Under the pieces are notes generated by a model. It was not told where the DNA came from, ran no database searches, and worked only from the letters and a program-made list of their open reading frames with translations. A stretch of DNA of 12,525 nt from positions 1 through 12,525 of the forward strand of contig SFFH01000071.1 in the NCBI GenBank assembly GCA_004557905.1, written 5' to 3'. How positions within the stretch are numbered: position 1 is the stretch's first letter; every line of letters starts with the position of its first letter. The position numbers and the translations under genes were made by a program. This document shows positions 5,911 through 12,347 of the stretch, in pieces. The stretch is from Clostridiales bacterium (GTDB lineage: Bacteria; Bacillota; Clostridia; Christensenellales; Aristaeellaceae).

Positions 5911-7608
5911 ATGATGAAACGTCTGCTCTGTCTGCTGCTCGCCATCCTGCTGCCCATCTGCCCGCTGTCTGTGGCGCTGGCCGAGGCGCAGCACACGCCC
6001 TACCGGCCCGGCGCGCTCACCCGCTCGCTCTTCCTTGAGGCCTTTCAGCGCGGCGACGCGGTCTGCGCGGATTTGGGCCAGTCCCTCACACTGAACGCCG
6101 AAGCGCTCGGCCTCACCGGCGAGGACGCCGAGCTTCTCAGCGCCGTGATGGACGCACTGTCCCATACGCAGATCACCGCAGCCGCCGTGAAGCTTGAGGA
6201 CGGCGTGCTGCTCGAGCTTGCCGGTACCTACTTCACGGAGGAGGATTCCGTGAGCATCGACGCACAGCTGGAAATCACCAAGACCGGTCTGGCGCTCACC
6301 AGCGATACGGTTCTGCCCGGCGAGCGCGTCACCGTCACCTGGGAAACGCTGCTCGCCCTGCTCGGCGTCAGCGAGGAGGATGCCGGACAGCTGCTCGCCC
6401 TGCGCAGCATGAGCCTCCAGCAGCTGCAGGAGGCCGCCGAATCGTACATCCGCATGTTCACCCTCATGGCGCAGCAGCTCGCCGCGCCCTACGCGCAGAT
6501 TCTCTCCGATTTCGTCGCTGCGCAGCCCGTCAGCGTGGAGGAGAATGTCGCCGCCGAGGGCTTCTTCCCTGCCGCCGCCAAGGAGACCGCCGTCATCGTG
6601 ACCAGCAAGGCAGTCGGGGAGCTTCTCGTCACGCTGTGCAATCAGCTGGAGCAGGACGCCGCGCTCGCGCCCATGCTCGACGCGCTGCTGGCCCAGGCGG
6701 AGCCTGACAGCGGGATTCCGTCCACCACCGCCGCCCTGTGCGCCGCCGTGCGCCAGGAGGCGATGACGCTGACGGACGAGGAATACCCGCTGTACCTGGT
6801 CACCGGCACGGACGCGGACGGCCGCCCGCTGTACGGCAGCCTCTGTGCCGTCCTGGAGGATGGCTCCACCGCCGCCCTCAACCTGATCGACTGCGCGGAA
6901 ACGCCGGAGGACGGCCTCTCCTGCCTGCTTCAGGTCTTTGCCTCCGACCCGGAGGGCGTTTACACCGGTCCGGCCGATCCACAGGTCATCGCCCTCAGCA
7001 TCGCCGCCGATGTCCAGGCTGGGGATCAAAGCCTGTTCAGCACGACGATTGACATCGATACCGAGCCCATGATCACCGAGGAGGGCCTGAGCGGATACAG
7101 CGGCATCTACAGCTATACCGCGACGATCCCCGGCGAGGACGGCCCCGTCACCATCTCCTGCTACGGCGAGGCGGAGCACGCGCTGACCGCCGATGGCGGC
7201 GAGAGCACCTACTCCTACGGCGTCAGCGAGACGTACATGGGCGATGAGCTTCTCCAGCAGACCAGCACGCAAGCCGGCTTTGCCGTCGTTCCGGGCGAGG
7301 ACGGTCCGGAGGGCGAGTACATCCAGCAGATGACCTCGCCCCAGATCGGCATCGACGAGGCCGCCTTCGGCCTCTGGCTCTACACGCTGCCCTATACGCC
7401 CGACAACACGCTGACGGAGCTGGCGCTGGATACCGCATCCGAAGAGGATATTCAGGCGCTGATGCTCCGGGCCACGACCAACATCCAGGCCCCGATGGAC
7501 GCGCTGTATGCACTGCTGCCCGAGGAGCTCCTCACGCTCCTCTTGGATGAGCTCGCGCCGCAGGAGGCCCCGGCCACGCCTGTGGCGACACCCGGCGAAG
7601 CAGAATGA
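5911..7608 (+). CDS. secreted acidic protein of unknown function
   Basis: I recognise no domain in this 565-residue protein. Residues 1-24 form a clear signal peptide (basic MMKR, a Leu/Ile core, then VALA before EAQ) with a signal-peptidase-I type end and no lipobox. The mature part is strongly acidic. Residues ~25-300 look mainly helical (long Leu/Ala/Glu stretches), and ~300-500 look beta-rich with Gly/Thr/Ser/Tyr (YLVTGTDADGRPLYG, YSGIYSYTATIPGEDGPVTI). EDGP occurs twice. A helical end follows, then a Pro/Ala/Thr-rich tail. There is no C-terminal anchor or sorting signal, so it is probably released. AGGAAGGG lies 9 nt before ATG 5911; the second ATG (5914) is a possible start. It is a single-gene unit, divergent from padR, ending at the terminator at 7626-7655. 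Confidence 0.85.
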   Translation: MMKRLLCLLLAILLPICPLSVALAEAQHTPYRPGALTRSLFLEAFQRGDAVCADLGQSLTLNAEALGLTGEDAELLSAVMDALSHTQITAAAVKLEDGVLLELAGTYFTEEDSVSIDAQLEITKTGLALTSDTVLPGERVTVTWETLLALLGVSEEDAGQLLALRSMSLQQLQEAAESYIRMFTLMAQQLAAPYAQILSDFVAAQPVSVEENVAAEGFFPAAAKETAVIVTSKAVGELLVTLCNQLEQDAALAPMLDALLAQAEPDSGIPSTTAALCAAVRQEAMTLTDEEYPLYLVTGTDADGRPLYGSLCAVLEDGSTAALNLIDCAETPEDGLSCLLQVFASDPEGVYTGPADPQVIALSIAADVQAGDQSLFSTTIDIDTEPMITEEGLSGYSGIYSYTATIPGEDGPVTISCYGEAEHALTADGGESTYSYGVSETYMGDELLQQTSTQAGFAVVPGEDGPEGEYIQQMTSPQIGIDEAAFGLWLYTLPYTPDNTLTELALDTASEEDIQALMLRATTNIQAPMDALYALLPEELLTLLLDELAPQEAPATPVATPGEAE

Positions 7609-7624
7609 CGCATTTCTCGCATAC

Positions 7625-7660
7625 AAAACCGCCGCAGCGAATGCTGCGGCGGTTTGTTTA
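7625..7660. terminator. bidirectional rho-independent terminator
   Basis: A perfect 12-bp stem (AAACCGCCGCAG at 7626-7637, CTGCGGCGGTTT at 7644-7655) extends to 13 bp through C7638-G7643. TTTGTTTA follows on the plus strand and TTTTGTAT on the minus strand. It ends both the secreted-protein gene and the convergent TRAP operon. Confidence 0.9.
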
Positions 7661-7684
7661 TCCGCTTTGCCCGTGGCGGGAGAA

Positions 7685-8920
7685 TCAGTAGCCCATGATG
7701 ACCGGGAGCCAGGTGGTCAGCACCGGGAAGAGGCTGATGGCGACGAGCACCAGCACGTTGCACGTCACGTACGGCAGCGCGCCCTTGAAGATGTCGATAA
7801 CCGGCATGCGGTTGATCTTGTTGCACGCATTCAGGCACATGCCCACCGGCGGGGTGACCAGGCCGATGGCCAGGCCGGTGATCAGCATCGCGCCGAACTG
7901 CAGCGCGGAGAAGCCATAGCTCTGCATCACCGGGAGCATGATCGGCGTGAGCATCAGAATTGCGGGGCTGACGTCGATGAACGTGCCGATGATGAGGATG
8001 AGCACGTCAAACATCAGCGCGATGCCCCACGCCGGCATGTTCATGCTCATGAAGAAGCTCGCCACCATGTCCGGCACCTTCTGGATGGTGAGCACCCAGG
8101 TGAAGATGGACGTGAAGCCGATGATGATCATGATGCTCGAGGAGGAGATCAGGGTCTTCTTGCCGACGAGCAGGCTGTAGAGCACGGCGACGCCGGCACT
8201 CTCGGAGGCGGTGCAGATGCCGCCGGAGACGCAGACGATGATGAACAGCGGCATCAGCAGCGCCGGAACGCCGGAGAGAATGGCCTTGAAGAAGCGCTTG
8301 GCGTTGAACGCCGTTCTTTCCGGATGCCAGCCCTTGCGCTGGCTGATGATGTACACCAGCACCAGCTGCGTCAGGCCGATCAGGATGCCCGGCACAGCGC
8401 CCGCCATGAACAGCGCGCCGATGGATGCGCCGGAGATCATCGCGTAGACGACCATCGGCGTGGACGGCGGAATGATCATGCCCATCGTGGAGGAGGCGAC
8501 CGTGATGCCCGCGGAGGCGTCCGGCGGATAGCCCTCCTTCTCCATCGCCGGGATCAGGATGGAGCCCAGCGCGGAGGTGTCGGCGACGGAGGATCCGGAG
8601 ATGCCGCCGAAGATCATGGAGGCGACGATGTTCACCTCGCCCAGGCCGCCGCGGATCGGGCGCAGCAGCTCCATGCAGAAGTTGATGATGCGCTTGGTGA
8701 TGCCGCCGGTGTTCATCAGCTCGCCGGCGAGCATGAACAGCGGCATGGCGATCATCAGCTCGCTGTACACGCCGTTCCAGATGCGCTGAGGCATCATGGA
8801 CAGGAACATCGGCCTCGCCGCGGACAGATAGGTGATGCAGGACGCGCCGATGGAGAACGCAAGCGGAACGCCGATCGCCGCGAAGACGATCAGGCCAAGC
8901 AGAAGAAATACGATTGCCAT
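7685..8920 (-). CDS. dctM: TRAP transporter large permease subunit (DctM family)
   Basis: DctM is the ion-coupled membrane subunit of tripartite ATP-independent periplasmic transporters. The 411-residue protein is hydrophobic throughout, with the many membrane segments expected of the family. The signature is intact: GGISGSSVADTSALGSILIPAM, then ASAGITVASSTMGMIIPPSTPMVVYAMISG. A second conserved GLAIGLVTPPVGMCLN segment lies near the end. The length is close to the usual 420-430. ATG at 8920 has GGAAGGAGAG in front and lies 17 nt after the dctQ stop. It is the last gene of the operon before the bidirectional terminator. Confidence 0.96.
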   Translation of the reverse strand: MAIVFLLLGLIVFAAIGVPLAFSIGASCITYLSAARPMFLSMMPQRIWNGVYSELMIAMPLFMLAGELMNTGGITKRIINFCMELLRPIRGGLGEVNIVASMIFGGISGSSVADTSALGSILIPAMEKEGYPPDASAGITVASSTMGMIIPPSTPMVVYAMISGASIGALFMAGAVPGILIGLTQLVLVYIISQRKGWHPERTAFNAKRFFKAILSGVPALLMPLFIIVCVSGGICTASESAGVAVLYSLLVGKKTLISSSSIMIIIGFTSIFTWVLTIQKVPDMVASFFMSMNMPAWGIALMFDVLILIIGTFIDVSPAILMLTPIMLPVMQSYGFSALQFGAMLITGLAIGLVTPPVGMCLNACNKINRMPVIDIFKGALPYVTCNVLVLVAISLFPVLTTWLPVIMGY

Positions 8921-8937
8921 AGCTACTCTCCTTCCGT

Positions 8938-9438
8938 TTACTTGTCCGCCGGCTCAAAGGCGGAGACCGGCGCAAGCACGGACTCGACCGCCTTGATGAC
9001 GATGCACACCGCGCAGATCACGCCGCACAGCGGCATCAGGCCGTACATGTAGAACATCGGGATCTCCATGCCCATGCTGATCTGCTTGCCCATCTTCACG
9101 GCATACAGCCAGCCGTACTTGATGAACAGCACATCCACAACCAGCATCACCGCGCAGTTGAACACGCTGACCCAGCGCTTGACGGAGGGCCTTATGCGGT
9201 TGTAGAGGATGTTGATGGAGACGTGCTCACCCCGCAGGACGTTCAGACCCATGCCCCAGAAGGTGGTAAACGTGAAGAGCAGCACGTTGAACTCGGAAAC
9301 GGATTTCCAGCTCAGGGAGAAGCAATAGCGCATGATGACCGTAAAGATGACCATGAAGGCCAGCAGGCCCATGGCCACCGCGCCGATGCCCATGTAGAGC
9401 TTCTCGACCGCCGCGCCGAGCCTTTTGAATTTGTTCAT
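8938..9438 (-). CDS. dctQ: TRAP transporter small permease subunit (DctQ family)
   Basis: DctQ pairs with DctM in the membrane. The 166-residue protein has four hydrophobic segments (about 18-38, 50-68, 90-108, 130-152). The family's first-loop pattern is present (VIMRYCFSLSWKSVSEFNVLLF, then FWGMGLNVLRGEHVSINIL). Length is normal. ATG at 9438 is preceded by AAGGGGG about 11 nt upstream, a weaker and more distant site than that of its neighbours, and that site lies in a potential hairpin loop (9441-9468). Confidence 0.95.
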   Translation of the reverse strand: MNKFKRLGAAVEKLYMGIGAVAMGLLAFMVIFTVIMRYCFSLSWKSVSEFNVLLFTFTTFWGMGLNVLRGEHVSINILYNRIRPSVKRWVSVFNCAVMLVVDVLFIKYGWLYAVKMGKQISMGMEIPMFYMYGLMPLCGVICAVCIVIKAVESVLAPVSAFEPADK

Positions 9439-9440
9439 GT

Positions 9441-9468
9441 GTGTTAATCCCCCTTAACACCGTGTTAA
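9441..9468 (-). promoter_or_regulatory. alternative hairpins around the dctQ ribosome binding site
   Basis: On the minus strand the order is TTAACAC, G, GTGTTAA, GGGGGA, TTAACAC, then ACATG. The central GTGTTAA can pair either with the upstream TTAACAC or with the downstream one. The second pairing puts the GGGGG of the ribosome binding site in a 6-nt loop next to the start codon. The pairing is seen in the sequence; regulation of dctQ translation is inference. Confidence 0.45.
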
Positions 9469-9471
9469 ATC

Positions 9472-9506
9472 AAAAAGGCGGCCGGGGCCTTGACCCCGAC
9501 CCGCCT
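9472..9506 (-). terminator. terminator/attenuator between dctP and dctQ
   Basis: On the minus strand a GC-rich stem (AGGCGGGTCGGGG with CCCCGGCCGCCT, one bulged G and one wobble; loop TCAAGG) is followed by TTTTT. It begins about 27 nt after the dctP stop. In operons where a binding protein precedes its permease, partial termination here commonly yields more binding protein than membrane subunits. Confidence 0.8.
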
Positions 9507-9532
9507 CTCTTGAACCCTCTCAGGCGCGTGGC

Positions 9533-10524
9533 TTACTCGCCGCGGACGGCAGCCACGATGGCGAGCATCTCGTTGAGCTCTTCCTGCGTGCAGATGCCCT
9601 CGGCAACAGCCTGCGCATACACCGGCTGGCAGGCCTCCTGGAAGGCGGCGAGCTCCTCGGCGGTCGGGATGTAGACCTCGCAGCCGGCGTCGATGACGAC
9701 CTGCTTGTGTACTCGCCCATCGCGGTCGCGCACTCGCTCAGGATGGTGCGGAACTCCTCCGGCAGGCTGTTCCACCACTCGGCGTTGACGTAGAACGGAT
9801 CCGGATGGAACTGATAGTTGACCTGGGTGAAGTACTTCTGGACCTCGTAGAACTTCATGCCCTGGACATTGACCCACGGATTCTCCTGGCCGTCGGCGAT
9901 GCTGGTCTTCAGGCCCATGTACAGGTCGGCGTACGGGACGGAGACGGTGTTGGCGCCCATGGCCTGGAAGGTCATGTCGATGGTCTTCATGCCGTTGGTG
10001 CGCATCTTCAGGCCCTTGAGATCCTCCGGCTTGGTGATCGGGCGGGTGTTGTTGGAGAACTGGCGGTAGCCGCCGGCGTCGCACAGGTTGATGATGACGG
10101 TGCCGGTGGTCGCCTCCGCCTCAGCGGAGACCTTCTTGGCCAGGTCGCTCTGCAGCAGCGCGGTGACCTCCTCGCGGGTGTTGGTCAGGAACGGCAGGGT
10201 GAACATCAGCAGCCGCGGGCTGAAGTCGAACTGGCCGCCGCGCATGCCCTGGGTGACGCCCTGCACGACCTGCTCGAGCATTTCCTTCTCGGTGCCCAGC
10301 TGGCCGTTGCCGAAGACCTCGACGGTCACGTGGCCGTTGGTCTTCTCCGCCACGTCAGCAGCAAACTGCTCCATAGAAACGTAGCGCGGGTTGCCGTCCG
10401 GTTGGGCATGGCCCACGATCATGGTGTAGCTGCCCAGATCCGCATACGGATCGGTGTCAGCCAGCGCGCTGACGCAGCCGACGACCAGCAGCGCAGCAAA
10501 AACGAGCGCAAGAACCTTCTTCAT
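9533..10524 (-). CDS. dctP: TRAP transporter substrate-binding subunit (DctP family), frameshifted in this sequence
   Basis: DctP captures the substrate, usually a carboxylate, and hands it to DctQM. The reconstructed protein is 330 residues, normal for the family. The N-terminus is a signal peptide in which VVGC (14-17) could be a lipobox and ALA a signal-peptidase-I site. Family marks are FGNGQLGTEKEMLEQV, GLKMRTNG with the carboxylate-binding Arg175, and GANTVSVPYADLYMGLKTSI followed by DGQENPW. The frame breaks near 9704-9708: the frame from the start continues as a nonsense Ser/Arg/Pro tail to 9520. One base back, the real C-terminus resumes (KQVVIDAGCEVYIPTAEELA to AVRGE) and stops at 9533. 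A single missing base after GAGTACAC would explain it. AGGAGG precedes ATG 10524. First gene of the TRAP operon. Confidence 0.9.
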
Positions 10525-10570
10525 TCTGAGATACCTCCTGTAGATTTGTGACGGCGCATCCAATCGCGCC

Positions 10571-10603
10571 CATCTTGTATACATATACTACCACACCGGT
10601 CAA
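10571..10603 (-). promoter_or_regulatory. dctP promoter with operator overlapping the -10
   Basis: On the minus strand, -35 TTGACC (10598-10603) and -10 TATACA (10576-10581) are 16 bases apart. The -10 lies inside a TGTATACA palindrome. On the plus strand, CATCTTGTATACA (10571-10583) is identical to 13 bases of the palindrome near the gntR gene, so a regulator bound here would block polymerase. Confidence 0.65.
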
Positions 10604-10737
10604 TCAATTACAATATCCTCCGACAGATTTTTTGCGCTTTTCTCCCAATTCTCTCCGCTTTGCACAATCCGTCCGCGATGTATTCTCCCGCATCGCCATG
10701 GAGCGCTCCGGATGCCCGGCACACGATTTTTCTCCAT

Positions 10738-10749
10738 CTTGTATACAAG
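10738..10749. promoter_or_regulatory. GntR-type operator palindrome
   Basis: CTTGTATACAAG is a perfect 12-bp palindrome; with flanking CCA and TGG it extends to 20 bases with one mismatched pair. It resembles the TNGT-ACNA half-sites of FadR-subfamily GntR regulators. It lies 35 bases upstream of the gntR -35 box, and about 164 bases centre to centre from the matching site in the dctP promoter. Confidence 0.65.
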
Positions 10750-10784
10750 GTGGCAATTTTCCCGCCGTCTGCGCTCAAACCGTA

Positions 10785-10813
10785 TTGACACGCCCATACC
10801 CTGCATTTATAAT
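10785..10813 (+). promoter_or_regulatory. sigma-A type promoter of the GntR gene
   Basis: A perfect TTGACA (10785-10790) and a perfect TATAAT (10808-10813) are 17 bases apart. The predicted start near 10820 leaves a leader of about 27 nt. Confidence 0.9.
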
Positions 10814-10846
10814 GGTATCATCACTTTCTGCAAGGATGAGGAGCCT

Positions 10847-11566
10847 ATGATTGCCCAGACCAATGCCGACCACGAGCAGATCTTCCAGACGCTCAAGCTG
10901 GAGATTCTGCGCTTTGAGCACAAGCCCGGCGATCTGCTCAGCGAGCACTACCTGTGCCAGCGCTTTTCCCTCTCTCGGACGCCCGTGCGCAGCATCCTGC
11001 AGCGCCTGCAGGAGAATGGCCTGGTGCAGATCGTCCCGCGCAAGGGCAGCATCGTTACCCGGCTTGACTACGACATCGTCAACCAGTTTATCTATGAGCG
11101 CGTCGCTGTCGAAACCATGGTGCTGCGCGATTTCATCCTCTCCTGCTCCCCGACGGACGCGGAGCGCGTGCGCTTTGTCTATTCCCAGCTGGAGGCGCTT
11201 GGGCAGACCTATTTCACGGACCCCGGACATTTTGACGTGGACCGGTTCCGCGAAACCGATCTGTCCATGCACGAGATCTGGTTCCGGGCGACCAACAAGC
11301 GCTTCCTCTGGGAGCGGCTGAGCAGCACGCAGGCCAGCTACACGCGCTTTTGCACGCTGGACATCATCGAGGGCAGCAACGTGTCCGATGTGCTGCGCGA
11401 TCATCAGGAGATGCTCCGCCTGATCGACGCGCACGACGTCAGCGGCATCGAGCCGCTGATGCGCCGCCACCTGTACGGCGGCATCCGCCGCATGGGCGCG
11501 CTGGTGTTCACCAAGTATGCCAGCTATTTTGAGCCGATGGAAACGTCCCCGTCAGAGAACGCATGA
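10847..11566 (+). CDS. GntR-family regulator, FadR/FCD subfamily
   Basis: This 239-residue protein has an N-terminal winged helix at about 10-72 (KPGDLLSEHYLCQRFSLSRT, PVRSILQRLQENGLVQIVPR, KGSIV) and a C-terminal FCD ligand domain at about 80-215. All four likely metal ligands of the FCD domain are present: Asp138 and His142 (DLSMH), His186 (RDHQE) and His208 (RRHL). FCD regulators usually sense organic or sugar acids, as expected beside a TRAP importer. ATG at 10847 is the first start after the promoter with a purine-rich site (AAGGATGAGGAG). Upstream in-frame extension to 10712 passes through the promoter and is rejected. Divergent from dctP and likely its repressor. Confidence 0.94.
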   Translation: MIAQTNADHEQIFQTLKLEILRFEHKPGDLLSEHYLCQRFSLSRTPVRSILQRLQENGLVQIVPRKGSIVTRLDYDIVNQFIYERVAVETMVLRDFILSCSPTDAERVRFVYSQLEALGQTYFTDPGHFDVDRFRETDLSMHEIWFRATNKRFLWERLSSTQASYTRFCTLDIIEGSNVSDVLRDHQEMLRLIDAHDVSGIEPLMRRHLYGGIRRMGALVFTKYASYFEPMETSPSENA

Positions 11567-11575
11567 AAACCAAAG

Positions 11576-11608
11576 CGTCCGTCCGGAAGCATCCGGACGG
11601 ACGTTTTT
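11576..11608 (+). terminator. rho-independent terminator of the GntR gene
   Basis: A perfect 11-bp stem (CGTCCGTCCGG/CCGGACGGACG, loop AAGCAT) begins 10 bases after the stop codon and is followed by TTTTT. The minus side lacks a T run, so it acts mainly on the plus strand. Confidence 0.92.
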
Positions 11609-11628
11609 CGCATGCTTTTGTGCGGTAC

Positions 11629-11660
11629 GCAAAAGAGCTCCCTGAACGGAGCTCTTTTGC
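11629..11660 (-). terminator. terminator of the FMN-binding-like gene
   Basis: A perfect 13-bp stem (GCAAAAGAGCTCC with GGAGCTCTTTTGC, 6-nt loop) ends in a TTTT run within the stem. It lies 20 bases after the stop of the minus-strand gene. Because the repeat is symmetrical it could also back up the GntR terminator on the plus strand. Confidence 0.75.
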
Positions 11661-11680
11661 TAAGAAAGAAGAATAGAAAA

Positions 11681-12193
11681 TTACTTCGCGGCAGCCGCAG
11701 CCTTCTCCAGCGCCTTGAGGAAGTCACCCACGCCGATGGTGCAGCCGGTCTTCAGGTCAGCCTCGTCCGGCGCGCCGCTCTCGAGGGTCTGCATGCCGAG
11801 CACTTCCTCGACGGTCTTGCCGATGCACCAGGTCGCCAGCGCGTCCGCCTGCTCGAACCAATCCTTGCCAATCGGGGAAGCCACGGCCATGCCGTAGCCC
11901 GCGCCCAGCTCGTTCTTGGTCTGCGGCGCGGCGTTGAACTCGCCAGCAGCGCCGGTCGTGTCAAACGTGCCCTTCGGCTGCACGGCATCGAACTGGCAGC
12001 CCACGATCTTGCCCTCGTCATCGAGCGTCACGGCACACATGGTGGTGTAAGCAGACACGGAGCCGGCCTTCTCGGCGGTGGCGGCGGTCACGGACACGGA
12101 GGTCACGGAGCCCAGGCCGGTCGCGGCGAGCGCAGAGGTCGCCAGCGCGAGCATCAGGGCGGTGAGCATCACAACAGTCAAAATCTTTTTCAT
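11681..12193 (-). CDS. secreted FMN-binding-domain-like protein
   Basis: This 170-residue protein has a signal peptide (MKKILTVVMLTALMLALATS, cleavage likely after ALA at about residue 23). The mature part resembles a degenerate FMN-binding domain. It has a beta hairpin YTTMCAVTLDDEGKIVGCQF, a KNELGAGYGMAVASPIGKDW segment, a GKTVEEVLGM helix, and the motif DLKTGCTIGVGDFLKAL near the end. In NqrC/RnfG-type domains the (S/T)GAT motif carries covalent FMN on its Thr; here Ala is Cys (TGCT). Similar small secreted clostridial proteins are usually left as hypothetical. Flavin attachment is inference, and no apbE or electron-transfer gene is in the window. GGAAGGAG precedes the start. A weaker paralogue lies upstream. 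Confidence 0.8.
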   Translation of the reverse strand: MKKILTVVMLTALMLALATSALAATGLGSVTSVSVTAATAEKAGSVSAYTTMCAVTLDDEGKIVGCQFDAVQPKGTFDTTGAAGEFNAAPQTKNELGAGYGMAVASPIGKDWFEQADALATWCIGKTVEEVLGMQTLESGAPDEADLKTGCTIGVGDFLKALEKAAAAAK

Positions 12194-12240
12194 GGTGTGG
12201 TTCTCCTTCCATTTATGGCAAATGTGTGGCTTTTCGAATT

Positions 12241-12269
12241 TTCCTATATTTTCCCATTAAAATGTTCAA
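12241..12269 (-). promoter_or_regulatory. possible promoter of the FMN-binding-like gene
   Basis: On the minus strand TTGAAC (12264-12269) could be a -35. The -10 is poor: TAGGAA at 17 bases, or TATAGG at 15. The region is AT-rich, unlike its surroundings, and lies just after a terminator, so a promoter is expected here. Confidence 0.4.
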
Positions 12270-12283
12270 TACGTTATAAACAT

Positions 12284-12325
12284 AAAACAGAAGAATCCCC
12301 AATATATACGGGAATTCTTCTGTTT
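12284..12325 (-). terminator. terminator of the right-edge gene
   Basis: On the minus strand AAACAGAAGAAT pairs perfectly with ATTCTTCTGTTT (12 bp); after one mismatch CCC/GGG extend the stem around an AT-rich loop. The tail GTTTTATGTTT is T-rich. It begins about 22 bases after the stop of the truncated gene at the right edge. Confidence 0.75.
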
Positions 12326-12347
12326 CCTAGGTTTCTTTTTCAGATGA

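Larger units (their letters stand above)
10525..10846. other. divergent control region between dctP and the GntR gene
   Basis: These 322 bases hold the dctP promoter/operator (10571-10603), the second operator palindrome (10738-10749) and the gntR promoter (10785-10813). The stretch 10604-10737 is pyrimidine-rich on the plus strand; I see no gene, hairpin or further operator copy in it. Confidence 0.6.

Noticed and set aside
5863..7626. 587-codon open frame on the minus strand.
   Set aside because: It is antisense to the secreted-protein gene, which has a signal peptide, ribosome binding site and consensus promoter; this frame has none.
7508..9052. 514-codon open frame on the plus strand, rich in His, Asp and Arg.
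   Set aside because: It is the complement of dctM, whose family signature is clear; the frame also crosses the bidirectional terminator.
9520..9705. Ser/Arg/Pro-rich C-terminal tail of the uninterrupted dctP frame.
   Set aside because: It is out-of-frame translation after the one-base shift; the neighbouring frame gives a family-typical C-terminus.
10811..10849. Possible 12-codon leader peptide (MVSSLSARMRSL) ending at the GntR start codon.
   Set aside because: Its ATG overlaps the -10 box, so it would not be in the transcript from the recognised promoter, and it has no ribosome binding site.
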